Shown here: positions 35,190 to 50,581 of the stretch, piece by piece
How the letters are laid out: the number at the start of each line of letters is the position of its first letter
How positions within the stretch are numbered: the stretch's first letter is position 1
DNA from: Ceratorhiza oryzae-sativae
Taxonomy: Eukaryota > Basidiomycota > Agaricomycetes > Cantharellales > Ceratobasidiaceae
Length of the DNA stretch: 64,000 nucleotides
Direction of reading: 5' to 3'
Assembly (NCBI GenBank): GCA_030998015.1
Contig: JARWMV010000063.1
Location: forward strand, 1-64,000
Position numbers and translations under genes: made by a program
Notes under the pieces: generated by a model
Told to the model about the DNA's origin: nothing
Database searches by the model: none
The model's input: the letters and a program-made list of their open reading frames with translations, nothing else

Positions 35190-37512
35190 ATGGAGCAACC
35201 AAAGCAGCAGAAGGTTCTTGAAGGTGAGCTATTTATACCCTGCTGGACGCCATCTCATGTTTCACGGCCCCCCTTGCGACAGACGGCTCTCCATTGAGCC
35301 AGAGTGCAACGCTCGATCCTTCCGTTCATACCACCCAAGAGGCCGACCACCCGCCCATGGAGAAAGAAAAGGCGAAATACGTCGACTGGGAGGGTCCAGA
35401 TGACCCCAAGAACCCTCGCAACTGGACTTTTCGACATCGTTGGGCCGCTACGGCGATTGTCTCGTTATTTACTTTTATGAGGTTCGTCTTGGCGCTTCTT
35501 GGATAATCGGGAGATTGATTGGAGGAGGTCTCTCTAGTCCACTGGCATCTAGTATGGTCGCTCCCGCCCTCCCGCAAATCGCTCGAGAATTTAATCTCGC
35601 GCCGGGCAGCCCGCTAGAGTCGATGACCATGTCCGTCTTTGTACTAGCTTACGCTGTCGGCCCCTTGCTATTGGTATGTGCGTTGATAGTTTCCCTTCGA
35701 AAGCAGTAATTCTTAGGTGTTTCGCAGGGGCCGCTGAGTGAGCTATATGGCCGTCGGTGGATTTTACAAGGATCTAACTTAGTTTTTCTCGGTATGTTAG
35801 CATCACGATATTGCGCGCCCACCCTGAGCGATCTCTATTAGCATTTAATATCGCCTGTTCTCGCGCGGCGAGTAGCTCCCAGCTCCTCGCATTCCGGTTC
35901 CTTGCAGGTCTAGGAGGATCAGCTCCACTAGCAGTGGGTGGAGGAACAATTGCCGATCTCTGGAAGCCCGAGGAACGGGGGATGGCAATGAGTCTTTATA
36001 GCTTGGCCCCTCTGGTAGGTTCAATTTATAGCATGTGGGTGTTCGAGGGCTTTGACTGATCGAGGTTAACCGGCTAGACCGGCCCAGCTATCGGCCCGGT
36101 CGTGGGCGCTTGGATCGCAGAAAAGACGACTTGGCGTTGGGTATTTTATTCGACTTCCATTGCGGATGCTGTCATACAAGTTGTTGGGTTTGTAAGTTCT
36201 CTAATTTCGATCTATCTGGTTATTAGGGGCGCTAATTCCGGAGGCGTAGTGGTATCTCACAGAGACATACGCCCCAACTTTGCTGGCTGCCAAAGCAAAA
36301 AATCTTCGGAAATCTACAGGTGATGATACACTAAGCACAGCGCACGAGGAGAAACGTGCAAGGGTCTCGACCCTACTCTTCATTGGGTCTGCATTGCTGA
36401 GGAGCATCAAATTTTTGTGTTTCGATCCAATCACGACCATCATGGCGACTTATATGGCAGTGATTTACGGTATGGGTCCTTTACATGGGATTCTGGCTTC
36501 TCGGGGCTAACAACATTGTTATTTAGGAACAATGTACTTGCAGCTTACCAGTATGTCCGCCGCATAAATCGAACCATGTTCTTCGGCTGATTAGCATTTA
36601 GCGTTTGCATCCATATGGACAACTAGGTACGGCCAAAGCGTTGGGATTGCAGGCCTTCACTACATCTTCATGGGTGCCGGCTTTACGGTAAGCCGCGAAC
36701 CGGCTGCACTATGCGTGAATTCACTTGCTCACTCGCTCCTTGCAGCTTGGGGCCCAAATTGGTGCCCGTCTCCTGGATCGGATATATAAATATCTCAAGA
36801 AACGAAACGACGATGTAGCTACGCCCGAAATGAGGCTTCCTCTACTCGTGGTTGGTTCATTCTTATTACCTATTGGGCTATTAATATATGGTTGGACTGC
36901 GGAGGTGAGTCGGAGCATTGGAAAGATAGTGGCATGCGTGACTAAGAATAATATTGGGGCGCAGTATACCGTTTTTTGGCTTGTGCCTGATATTGGGGTC
37001 TTGATATTCTGCATCGGTATATCACATGCCATCCATACGAATGTCTGAAGCTAACTATGGGTATAGGAATGATGGCAAGCTATTTATGCATTCAGACCTA
37101 CATCGTACGTCCATTCCTAGCAATACAGGAGAAATAATGCTTGATGGAATCACAGGTCGATACATATGGGCTTCATGCCGCCAGCGCCGTCGCCGCGCTT
37201 TCCGCCCTTCGCTCCATCGCCGGATTTGCTTTCCCCCTGTTCTCCAGTAGGCACTGTCCCCTAGATTTCTACCATGACGTTCTACCAATCATATCCATCT
37301 AGACAAAATGTTCTCGAAGCTCGGTCTAGGCAAGTTCCGGCCGGCATTCCTTGTCTGATGGCGTTGTTCTAACCTGCACCCCGCTCATAGGATGGGGAAA
37401 TAGCGTTCTGGCTTTGGTCGCGTTTGTGATTGGGTGTCCGGCTCCGTTCTTGTTCTATCGGTTTGGTCCTCAACTGCGGGCACTTGCCCGTTCGAATCGT
37501 GTGGCGACTTAG
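35190..37512 (+). CDS. MFS transporter, DHA1-like multidrug/polyamine type
   Basis: Proton antiporter of the drug:H+ antiporter-1 group, located in the plasma membrane. The start MEQPKQQKVLE (35190) is followed by an acidic N-terminus with DWEGPDDPKNPRNWT, typical of fungal DHA1 transporters. Then come SPLASSMVAPALPQIA (helix 1), motif A GPLSELYGRR (about 35730), FRFLAGLGGSAPLAVGGGTI, GPAIGPVVGAWIAEKTTWRW (helix 5 motif), the second half from about 36380 (LLRSIKFLCFDPITTIMATY), MRLPLLVVGSFLLPIGLLIYGW, FWLVPDIGVLIF and a last exon with WGNSVLALVAFVIGCPAPF, ending TAG at 37512. There are about a dozen short introns. The last one probably uses a GC donor (GCAAGT near 37330). The join around 36190-36265 is not clean, so some coding damage there is possible. 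Confidence 0.82.
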
Positions 37513-38212
37513 TTATCCTTTTTGATTTAATTTGCTCGTCTATTTTAACCACCCGCTAATGATAGTCATGAAAAACGCATGATTTTCACAACACTTGGCT
37601 TGACTTAAAATGTATTAACGGGTGAGACTATGGCACGCTCGCCATCTCCCCCAGATGGAGCCCTCTGCTGCTCCCGGTAAACGCTTTTGGCAAGGCTTGC
37701 TGGCAGCCACACTTGATGTTTATCGATTGTCCTAGACGAACATCCATACACAGTCCACTCGACCGGGCCGCATTTCCTTTTGTGGCGTTGTCTATGCAAT
37801 TATTCTTGGATGCGACGAGCTGCAACGGTTTCAGATCAGAAAAGTCTGACGCCTAATTCCTGAGACCAGAGCAACTGACCATGCGGAACGGTTCAACGGA
37901 AGACCAGTGACCTTTAAAGACTTTCCAAAGCGCCGTTCTTTCAGCCGCTATCGCCTTCTCGCATACTAACTTTACGCCTTGCCGATCGATTGTCGTGACG
38001 TCGCGGGATCACTTGCGAGTGCTCGTGACTTGTCACGTGGCCATATTTCGCCGAACGAAGCACATGGGGAGTGGGCCCGCCCTACGCGCGTGACGTTCAA
38101 GAGACAAGCGCATGGTGCCGTGCAAATTAATGCGCTGATTGAAGTATAGCTGCTGCGCATATATAAAGATGCTCTATCGAGAACCTTTTCCTGTATCTGT
38201 GTCTTTGCTAGG
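37513..38212. other. Intergenic; promoter of the amylase gene at its right end
   Basis: No gene is seen. Three short minus-strand frames (37605-38295) overlap and carry no motif. Confidence 0.4.
38161..38168 (+). promoter_or_regulatory. TATA box of the amylase gene
   Basis: ATATAAAG lies about 45 bases before the start codon at 38213, a usual distance for a highly expressed fungal secreted-enzyme gene with a short leader. Confidence 0.5.
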
Positions 38213-40788
<2,576 letters not shown>

Positions 40789-42004
40789 GCGGATCCATCA
40801 GCTCATTTTTCTCGCTGTCAATCCTTACTTTGTATTTTGTGCATGCAATAAATTTTGAGGTACAATTCTTGCCTGGGTAATCGCCCACGTAAACCCTTTC
40901 CCTGACAATTTAGGATCATCCGGCTAATGGCTCAAGTTGTACCCGACTCTATGAGTGCCCCCACGGGTGCAACGGCCACCGCTACCGTCTCACTAGGGGA
41001 TATACCGGGAGAGCCTTTTATGATGAAAAAATCGTGCAGTAGGTTGTGTGATGGCGGCTTCACACTGAGGCTCGGGTTGGGTGAGAGCGCGAGGCTGGCA
41101 ACGAGCGAAACGACTGATGGAATCCAACTACCAGTTCTCTGTTCCTCGGCATGCTGTCGCTAAACCTTTTTGGCGGCCTGTATTATGAAACGATACTTTG
41201 GCGGGCCCCAGTACTGCTTCGTGACAAGAGTGTAGCGTCTTGTCGATAAATGAAACTTGAAAGCAGAAGTGAAGGTGGCAATAGCCACGGTTACAAACAT
41301 AGTTTAGATACGTCAAGTAACTATAAGGTAAAATCCCGATTCGATGAAGACAAATTTTTCAGAAAAAAGGGTTGCATTGGAGTGTAATATTTTTTTTGCG
41401 GCAACTTTGCCGTCGTAAACAAGACATGAGAGGTCTTAAGCTAGAGCCAAATTGACCCAAACATGTGTCATATTTTCGGAGCCGGCTGGAGCCATTTTCA
41501 TCATAGGAGAACAGGGTGGTGGAGCCCCGCGGAGCCACTTTTGACAGGTTCTAGAGTCATTATTGGGCTAAATAGACCTAGCTTAAGGTCCCGATTAGAG
41601 AGGACCATTAGGTCGCAGCCACACGAGAGGAATCACCCTGGGTGACGATTAAAACGATCAAAATAGTCATAGCGCGCGCGTGGATACTCATGCCCCCATC
41701 TATCTCAGCCAAAGGCTCAATCCAACGCCGGGCGTACTTTACCGCCGCTGATAACCTGATAACGGCGCTCAATAGCCGAGTCGGCTGCTACACCGACGCA
41801 GAAACGGTTAAAGCTGCTGGATAAAGCATATAACTCGGCGACGAGACAGTGTAACGCAGCTCGTTGAGTGCACACTCTCCCACCACCGGCCATCACACAA
41901 ATAGTTGGGCGCTACTTGTTTGGACAATGTTTGCGTCCCTGCACCAGCCGCCCAAACAGGTTCACGTGACCTTCTTACCTCCTGTTCTGTCGTCATCGGA
42001 CACG
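40789..42004. other. Intergenic; no gene recognised
   Basis: Short open frames at 40927-41163, 41463-41645 and 41642-41824 show no motif. The region holds the 3' flank of the amylase gene and the promoter of MVP1. A T-rich/A-rich patch lies at 41350-41400. Confidence 0.4.
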
Positions 42005-44683
42005 ATGTTTAACTCGTCTCGGGGCCAACTCTATACGTCGAATAATGGATTTGGGGGGATGCAGGGCAGTCTCGTCAACGACGGGCCACTTGGCGCCTCC
42101 ACCTTTGACGGGCTCGATCCGTGGTCGGCCACTCCCTCGCCGCCGCAGTCTAGCGTCGGGGTCCCCCCACCGCTCAGCTCGCTCCTTGGTGAGAATCCAC
42201 AACAAACTCAACATCACGCAGATAAATTCTGATACCGATCTTTATGCTCAGCCGATGCAGCCATTCCAGACATTTACGACTCTGCTTTTGCGGCGGTTGA
42301 TCCTATCATGTCGGGTGATACATCAGTCAATGCATTGCACCGTGTGCTGGCAACTTCCGAGCTACCTGCGGCTGTCATTGAGCGTGTACGTGGTGACTAT
42401 CTTGATATTGCCGCCATCCTTATCCTTGATCAGATCGTCAATCTCGTGAGCACACGACCGCGGGTCTCCCGGCTAGAGTTTTTCGTCGCACTGGCACTAG
42501 CGGGCCTTGCCCAATCCGGCAAAGGTGCACCTCTATTTGCTCCTCCTCCTCCCCTCCCACAGCTCGCAACTGACTGACTAGATTCCTAGATGTGACTATC
42601 GAGCAAGTTGCCCAAGCAGCTCAGCAGAACGCCCTGCCGTCGCCCACTCTAGACCTCGCTCGTCTCACGACGCCGACCACATCCACCTTGGGATACACAT
42701 CCTCGGCGCCACCTGTCTCGGCTCCATCATATCGGGAAGACGATCCATGGAGGTCAAACGCACGACGAGCGACCATGGACCCGTTTGCGCCTTCCTCTGG
42801 TTTTGGCGGAGGAGTCGGAGGAAGTCTGCCGGGGTCTGGGTTTGGCACAAGTGCAGTGGCGCCATCCGGATTTGGATCGAATGGTACGCCTGGAATTGCA
42901 CCTGGGGCAGGAACCTCACTACTCTCGAGTGGGCTCCCGAGTGGCTGGTGGAGTCACCAGGATGTGGCTCTGGTCAGCATTGTACCCGAGAAACAGGGGT
43001 TTTTACTGAACCGGTATACCGTCTATCTTGTGCAAACCGACGTGAGCTCCTTATCGTTCGTCTTCGTTTCACCCCTTTGACGTAATGCGTCCGTGGCAGC
43101 GCGGGCCAGCGGTTCAGAGACGGTACTCGGAATTCGCTTGGTTATGGGATTGTTTAATTCGCCGATACCCGTTTCGGGTGGTTCCCGGGCTCCCTCCTAA
43201 GCGAGTTGGTCGTACGTGAAATGCCGTTTGTCTGCTGTGCCTGCGTTCTGACCCTCGTCGCGATGCAGCGGACGATTCATTCTTGGAGCAAAGAAGGCAA
43301 GCCTGTCGCCTGAACGCTTGCCTTGCCCGTCAACTGAACAAACCTATTTAGAAAGGGTCTTGCTCGATTCTTGAATGTTGTCTTAAATCACCCTGTTCTC
43401 TCCCAAGACGGTCTCCTCTCCGTTTTCTTAACAGAGCCTCATCTGGAGACATGGCGAAAGCAGGTAGGTGGTGGCTTGTTGTATCGTTTTATCGGGGTTT
43501 AACACCAAACACCTGAAGAACAGTTTTTCACTTGAAGAAGAGAGTCTATCGAAACGAGTCGAGCGGGTAGAGGAAATGAGCGTTCCGAGTGACTGTGAAG
43601 AAAAGCTTGCGTGAGTATGCTTACCTCCGTGGTGCATTTCCGTCTGTTGATTGATTTTCGGGGGTATAGAGCTGTGCGGCGTAAGCTGCCAGGCCTTGTC
43701 GATCACTGGACGCGGATTTCGGTAATAGCGGAGCGACTCGCAAAGCGACGAGAAGGCGCTGCTGTACGACTTTTCTTACATAGGTTTATTCGTCTCTAAC
43801 TGTATCTTCCCTGTTCATAGGCCGATCTGGCGCGCCTAACCATGACTTTAAACTCGCTTGCCGAACACAACAACTCTTGTTCTGTTCGGGGCGAGAATGA
43901 CCCCGCTAGCTGCGATTTATGTGCTGGAGTCCAGATAGGCATGGGGAAAGTATCGGCACGAATTGGTGGATTGGGAGAAGAAATGGATGGACGAGTAAGT
44001 GGCATGTGGTTTCAACCATGCTGTGCACTAACATTTTGCCAGTCGAGGAGTTTGAATGCAACAACACTCGAGGCCATCAAGGTTCGTTCGCTCAACCTAC
44101 TGGGTTGGAAAGATGTTGGTTCTAATAGTACTATAGAGCCAACGGGATTTGTATGTAGCCTTTCAGGCGCTTTTTGTCAGGCACGACCGTCAGGGAGGAG
44201 ATATAGTTGACAAGCTAAAGAAGAGAGTTGAAACCGCTGGAGCGAAACATTTGGGTATCATCAACTCGCTGGGACCTTGCAAGGTTTGCCCCAGTCATAT
44301 CGATGTAAATTTGATAAAACTAATGCGAACGTGGATGTAGGCCCGTCACATATTAAAGCCCAAGACGAGGCAGATAAGCTGCGGGCGTCAATTGAAAAGG
44401 ATCAGGCGCAGATCCATTCGTTGTTGGCACGGAGAATATTCATACAATATTGGTGCGTGCTTTTGTCTTGTTTTCGTTCCATATATTTTCCTGCGCCATG
44501 GTGCTGACGAAGGCTCGGATACCAGCATGTGGCACGAGCTCCGCGTTGTTTTACATAACCGAGAAAACGCACTACTTTCTCAGGCGATACAAAACTTTGC
44601 GCGTGAGGAGAACGAGTTCTCGGCTCGAACACATGCAACGTGGACGACACTCGGAGGAGGTCGAGAATATGCCATTTGAGTGA
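42005..44683 (+). CDS. MVP1: Sorting nexin MVP1 (SNX8-like; PX and BAR)
   Basis: Endosomal sorting nexin for retrograde and vacuolar protein sorting. The start MFNSSRGQ (42005) is typical of fungal MVP1. A Pro/Ser-rich leader is followed by an EH-like helical region ([50 protein letters not shown]), then a Gly/Ser-rich linker. The PX domain comes next, with [20 protein letters not shown], then the phosphoinositide-binding signature [20 protein letters not shown] and VPGLPPKR (43095-43206). The BAR region follows with helical exons ([60 protein letters not shown]). The last conserved residues EEVENMPFE end at 44683, but reaching them from HATWTTL needs skipping one base in GGAGGAGG (about 44652-44659); without it the stop is at 44679. 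Many introns; exact joins in the middle were not all checked. Confidence 0.85.
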
Positions 44684-44954
44684 GGGTCGGAAGACGAGCC
44701 GGCTGGAGGAGCAGGCAGTTGTATAATATAGGGTTGTATATGCAATGCGATACCAACATAATGACCAACCAAGCCTGATTAAATAGTTGAGCAGGCCCCA
44801 AAACCGTGCCATAATTGTACAGATATAATAATAAGAGCTAGAAGGCCGGTTAAGACGGATCTGCCCGCACACACATTCAAGTTCGCGAAGAGGTACGAGA
44901 CGGAGGTGTTGTCTAAGGGTGATTTAGTTGACGAACTGTTGCTACTGACAAGCC

Positions 44955-45400
44955 TCAAAGGTTACCAGACTCATAGTGGGCAAGCTCCTGTCTGGCACTA
45001 GTAACGTCAGAATGCAAGATCTCGAGATGCCATTGGCCTGCGAAACGGAACCAGATTCGGTTCTGGTGGTCGAACCAATAGGGTATGTCATCGATGTAGA
45101 ACACTGTTTCGGGTTTCGGTGGGTTGGGCTCGAGACTCTTGACCTCGTGAAAGCGGCCCGCCTCATCAACTTGACAGACGATCCGATGCTTTTCAAACAC
45201 GTATACGTTGGGAAACACGACGAAATACGCTTGATTGTGGCACCATGAGCTGTTGATCCAGAAATTAGATTCTTATCAATCACTTACTCGGCTCGATAAA
45301 TAGCATCGAGGCGTGTCGCGGAGTCAAAACGAACCCCGTGGTTCTTCGGGGAGGCTTGAGAAGTAATGGTTAGACACCAGCTGGGCTTTGTCCGAAACCT
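44955..45400 (-). CDS. Hypothetical protein, partial model
   Basis: Two exons can be joined: an upstream piece reading HGVRFDSATRLDAIYRA (about 45346-45290) and, after a short intron, SWCHNQAYFVVFPNVYVFEK, PPKPETVFYIDDIPYWFDHQ, NRIWFRFAGQWHLEIL and SARQELAHYESGNL, with a stop at 44955. The aromatic pattern (IPYWFD-x6-WFRFA-xxWH) is that of a short beta-rich module, similar in spacing to a WW-like fold. I do not recognise a named family. A further minus-strand frame at 45488-45724 may be its N-terminal exon. Confidence 0.4.
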
Positions 45401-46674
45401 TGTTTGGCTCACCGCAGGGGCAGTGACATCCTCATTTCCCAGAGGAAACGCACTGGAAGCGTCAACACCGCTCCTCCCTAACGAGGTTCAGATATTAGAA
45501 TCACTGAAGGAAACAAGCCAACAAAAACAAATCGTACTCAGCTCGAATAGTCGAGCTTTCATGTCGACATCTGCGACGCGAGTCCCGACCGACTCGGCCG
45601 ACTGAGGCGAATCCTCATCCGCTTCGGGAAGTTTTCCGATAACAAGATCATGCAGCATCATGGGCAGTGAAGTCTCTAGCCGACTCTGAGCGATTGGTGA
45701 ACCTTGTGGTGAAGGAGACGTCATTGGGAGTTCAAAAAATGGGGCGGGAGATCCAGTTGATTCAAGGTACGAACGCTCCTTGGCTCCATTATATGTGTTG
45801 CCATTCTACCACGGTACGGGCTACACGTTATTCTTGCGCACCTTTTCAGCTACCCCAGAACATTCCCATGTTCACAGTGAAAATCGAAACCGCCCGCGAG
45901 ACATTTCGCACTCCGGGATCTCGTCCTTCTCTTGGCAATGTGTATGTAAAATTTGGGATTAGCTCCTCTCGGAATTAGGTTTGCGGTGCGGACGACGCTC
46001 ATCATCATCATCCGCCACTGAGCTGGTTAAAGGTGAGCATTCGTGGCTCGCTCATCTTGACACATCCTTGCCCCGCCTATCACTAGTGTAACTCCCACCT
46101 TTCAGGTTTGTTTGCAAAGGAATAGTGGCATCACTGATCACTAATCCCGTGGACCACGTAAATCGGCAGTGCGAATGTAAGCCTCTCGAGGAGCGATACT
46201 TGAACGTGGCTATTTTTAATTCGTCTATCTGTTTACGGATGGTCACAGGGAACTACGTCAATAATACTGTTGTGTACCTCGGGCCTAGACCAGACACGAT
46301 GCCACCCCCGTGGGTATGGTGACCGATCGCGCATTGGGAATGATTGGCACTCACCTCGTGTTGGTCGCTTTTGGGGGATCCTGTTTTACTATTATCGTGG
46401 CCCCAGCACATGACCCAGCAGCCTTGCACCGTACCCCGCGGATCCCCACTGTCATATGATTCAACGTTGTTTCATATCTATTTGCCAAAATGACAGTCGG
46501 GTATGCCTTGGATCAATCAAATATATGACGCCATGATTGATCCGGCCTTATCAAGCCGCCAACGGAGTTGGCTTGATGCCGTCTCCGGCGGGCTACCTGG
46601 TGTAGAATATGATTTGGTTTAGCCCAAATAGAGTGGAGATTGTCCAAGTCAGAGGGATAGCTTTCATTTACGAG
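45401..46674. other. No gene recognised
   Basis: Apart from the possible N-terminal exon at 45488-45724 (minus), only unassignable short frames are seen on both strands (for example 45667-45978 plus, 46125-46322 plus). Confidence 0.35.
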
Positions 46675-47578
46675 TCACTGCTGCATGCCTTGACTAGCGT
46701 TATTGTTGGCAGTCCCCGTGAATCCAGCGAGTAGTGCACGCGCAAGAATGCCCTTACGAGTCTGAGTGTTGAAATAGTCGCCGACTCCAAAGCTTTCTGG
46801 TAAATTTTTAGTAATGATAGAGGCCACGTGCCAATCGATGGTTGAACCCACCAGTGGTTCAAATGATTCCGTTGGTTGAGTCGCAAGTCTTGAGGCAAAG
46901 GTGGACAGTTGATCTCCACAATCCATCCATTGGTGAGTAGTGTCGTGTACTCCTATCACCCGTGTATGGGGGCATTGCATGACGACGTCTTGGTTTCTTA
47001 TATATGGAGAAACTTACCGATGATACGCTCTGTATCTAGCGTTCGACAATATAATGTTAATGTGCGAATGTAATAAATTATTCAAGATATTATACCTACG
47101 ATATCTACTGTTCTATGCTTTTTCTCTCCTCGATGTGCACAGTGCATTACAGCCTTTTTGGTGTTATCGACGAGATTGTAGGTGATTCTTTGCGAAATCG
47201 CAAATCTCAGCTGTGCCAGGTAAAATCGAGCCGGAACGCACTCGTGACCGCCAATAACGGAACCCCAGTGAACCGTGATGCTCTTGGTTGGGTTGAGCGA
47301 AATCAGTTTCTGCTCCAACTGCAAACAAAAGAAACAAAAAGAATCGGAGTGGAATCACGGTTCGTGTGATACTCACATTCCTGGTGATCACCGTATGGTT
47401 GGCCTGACAATTGTTCCAAGCGACCAGTGTGAGCATATGCAGCAGCGGGTGCAATGGAATGGTAGAGACGTGTGTGAGGTGGTAGAAAACGATGTGAGAT
47501 AACACTGCCACAACCAAATCCGCCTAATATCCAGAGCTGTCGCGAGCCTCTGGGATCAAAATTAGTCTTGAGGCACAC
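46675..47578 (-). CDS. Jacalin-like lectin candidate, copy A
   Basis: Exon pieces (minus) read APAAAYAHTGRLEQLSGQPY, GDHQECE; LEQKLISLNPTKSITVHWGS, VIGGHE; ITYNLVDNTKKAVMHCAHRG, KKHRTVDIV; DTERII; and VIGVHDTTHQWMDCGDQLST to the stop at 46675. The order of a Gly-rich start, K-x-ITVHWG-x-VIGGHEI-x-Y, a His/Gly turn, a TV-E/D-I strand and an ERIIG strand is that of the jacalin beta-prism repeat (usually IR-x-G-x-IDSIQVxY, HGG, GE-x-I). The same intron phases occur in copy B 2.2 kb away. The family call is inference from strand pattern; the upstream leader from 47578 and the exact start are uncertain. No signal peptide is obvious. Confidence 0.5.
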
Positions 47579-49695
47579 TCGTGTTCGGTTTTGATACTAC
47601 GGATTGCCCAAGTTCTTGAACCCTTTAGGGCTCTGGCGGATTTGCCTGAAGCCGAGCCCACACGACGACAGACCGGGAGCATACCCCTGGTCACCCCCTA
47701 GCCCAATGGTTAGAAACGATCATAGCGTAGTCTGTGGTGTATGCGTAGAGTTAAACTGAAAATGAATGTGCTAGATCGCTAGCGGTAATCTTGAGGCCTT
47801 GTATATCGTGCCGGGAGCATCCCGAAAATAAAACTGGCGTATACTAGCTCCACAGATCTAATTAAGCTTCTGAGCACGCACTAGATCCGAAGTAGCACGG
47901 GCTACTGGTGCTACCGGCATCTAGTTAACGTTCAGAAGCATCGTTGGACGCCGAGGCATCATGACGTGCTAACTAGATTTTCGAGGATTGGCCGAGTAGT
48001 CGAAAGAGCCAGTTCGGGTTAACCGAGAGTTGACTTAGGAGCCTGTGGGTTCGGCGAGGTCATATCATGGCTAATATAATCACACATTATGGGCGCCCAC
48101 TCCGCGAATAGAGGAGCTTGAGTATGGGCTAAAACAGAAAATAATCGGCTTTGAATCATCCAGCGGGAGAAGCCGAGTGGAATAGCTTAAGTTCTGTGAT
48201 AGAAATTTTCTGTTCTACCCGTTTGAATTATGAGAACGTAATGCTCAGTTCTACGGGCTCTACTCGATTCAGGGTCAAAGTTCATGCAGCGTCCCACGAG
48301 ATTTACATATATGTCGCACATATGGAACTGGGCGGTTGGCTTTTACTGCTTCTCCAGCCGTAGTTGAGAGATTCCTTGATTCGCGCTTCCATAATGGGCA
48401 ACGAACTTCGGCACGAATGCCGGTTGGAGAGGCTGCGTGTTGTATGACGCATGGCTAGTAACATGACCGGTTATTGCAGATCACAAGACTCGTTACTTTT
48501 CGGCCTGCTCCATAGACGTAAACGCGCGAAACGACCCGTGGTTATGTTCTCTGAACCTAACCTACAGAATACGGTGACGGCATTTGGCTCTACGTTGCAG
48601 GGGTTTTGGGGTTCCTTATAGGACCAACCCTTATTGACGTCGTTTTGGTTCTACAGAATAAGCTCAGCCATTATGGTAATCAATGCGCAACTCGGTACAA
48701 GGGCCTATGCCGCAATGATGTCCGCCGGCTGTTGTTAAGATTCGAATCCTTGAAATCGAAAATTCGATTGATCGCCCAATAGGGTTTCAGCTATTTACTC
48801 GATGAGAAACTGTGCGACTGCGCAACCCTTCAAGAGAAGGATACAAAACTAGAGGCAATACCAAAAGTCGTGGATTTATACAGACGAGCTCGAACGAAAG
48901 CTCCCGAAGCACCCAGGGCTATGGGGGCACCGCCAAACGTTACTGAGAATGGGATTTATCGAAAAAAGTGTTGTTTATGTATGCGGTGCAAGAAGCTTTG
49001 GTGTTAGGTCTGCGCACGATGGGACTGGTGAGGGTGGCACAACACTTAGCCGCTAGAATATAGATCCCCACTAACGCCGGCTTAGCACGATCTGTGACTC
49101 TGCGCCTCGGTCTACCTGGTACATGGCAAAAGAAGGTAATTGAATGGTTCATGCCAATCTATACACCCAAAGGAATGGCAAAACATACTCCTGCTGGTGA
49201 ACTATTACATAAAACCATGTAAACACCAGTTATGGATGCTACGCACCAACACAGGAAATATGGCATCAACTTTCAGCAACCACTGCCATAATAAACAGCG
49301 TCATATAGGCATCAATATGCTGGTAGAAACCTGTTCGAACGATTCATAGACCTAGGCAAACGAACCGGACAAGACATAGCGAATCCAAGCAAAAACTTCC
49401 GCGGAAAATCCCCTGGGAAAAGGATGGTTGTGACACAGTGGAGTATAAGCTCGTGTTTGGTTCATAGTATTATTGCCCAATTCATTACACCTCGGCTTTC
49501 TGAACGAGGTTTCTCAACTCGTAGACCTCCAACATGTATCCCGAGAATCACCCGATACCACTCAAACGCTTCCAGCATGTCCGAAAACTTATGCAGCACA
49601 GGGAGTTGGCTCGGACCCGTCGCCGTCGGGCACTTCGGTATAAAACATAACTTGGTTCAAACCAGCTGGAAAAGGAGTCAGGGCCAAAACCGCTG
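47579..49695. other. Long stretch without recognised gene
   Basis: Some 2.1 kb between the two jacalin-like paralogues. Short frames (48151-48363 plus; 48940-49152 minus; 49424-49717 plus) have no motif. A tRNA-like box B (GATTCGAATCC) at about 48737-48747 has no matching box A or acceptor stem, so no tRNA is called. Confidence 0.4.
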
Positions 49696-50581
49696 TTATT
49701 TAAAGGAACAACTCTGACCCATTTCCGCGTTATTATTTGAAGTCCCGGCTAATCCGACCGGTAACCCGCGAACGAGAATATCCTTGCGAGTTTGGTGTTT
49801 AAAGTGGTCGCCCACCCCAAATGTTTCTAGCGATTTGCCGAGGTGAGCGATGGTTGCGCATGAAACACGGCCCAACTGACCAGTAGACCGTATGATTCCG
49901 GTAGAAAAGTCGCATATCTTAAAGGCTAGCTTGACAACTTGGTTGCCCCAACCCATCCATTCATGGGTAACGCCATGGACGCCAATAACCTCTGTTCATA
50001 TTAGGCCGTGTCAAATCATTGGTCAAAATAGGCAAACGAAATAGGTTCGTACCAATGATTCTCTCGGTTTCTATTTTTGATAGGATGAGTACACGGTCCG
50101 AATCGACGATTGAAACCAACATACCTCCTATTTCAACAGTGCTGTGTTTTGATTCCTGTCTGTAAGCGCCATGGAGCACAGTCTTGGTGGCGCCGTCGTT
50201 AAGCCTGTAGGCAATTCTAAGCAAAGGGGCAGCGTTGAGTTACACGGCAGCTCCGAGATTGGCGCCCTGGGACATACTCTATGCCCCCGATAACCGCCCC
50301 CCAGTGTACGGTAATTGCCTTGATGGGATTCTCCCAATCGAATCGCGCTCCGACTGTGCAAAGCTGTATCTGCTCATCCTCGTTCTCTCGGCAAACATTC
50401 GATACCCACATTCTTGGACGTCGTCATACGGTTCACCAATCAGCAACTCTGAACGGCCAGTGCCGGCGTACTTTGCCGAAGGAGCAATAGCACGGCGCTT
50501 GGGAAGCGATATCATCGCTACCAGCGGGATGAGCGGGTCAGCGTTTGCGGTGGTTGAGGACGAGAAATGACGCTGTGGCAA
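49696..50581 (-). CDS. Jacalin-like lectin candidate, copy B
   Basis: Paralogue of copy A. Exon pieces (minus) read APSAKYAGTGRSELLIGEPY, DDVQEC; VGARFDWENPIKAITVHWGA, VIGGIE (donor GTATGT); IAYRLNDGATKTVLHGAYRQ, ESKHSTVEIG; ETERIIE; and VIGVHGVTHEWMGWGNQVVK to the stop at 49696. Both copies share VIGVH-x-x-TH-x-WM and, near the end, FGVGD-x-F-x-x-QTRK-x-IL and GT-x-NNN. Copy B shows the jacalin-type pattern more clearly (KAITVHWGAVIGGIEIAYRLNDG, given in two blocks above). Jacalin-type domains bind mannose or galactose; carbohydrate binding here is untested inference. The start at 50581 is the first Met; it may lie further in. Confidence 0.5.

Noticed and set aside
48737..48747. tRNA-like GATTCGAATCC box B
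   Set aside because: No acceptor stem, D-arm box A or anticodon arm could be paired at proper distance upstream.
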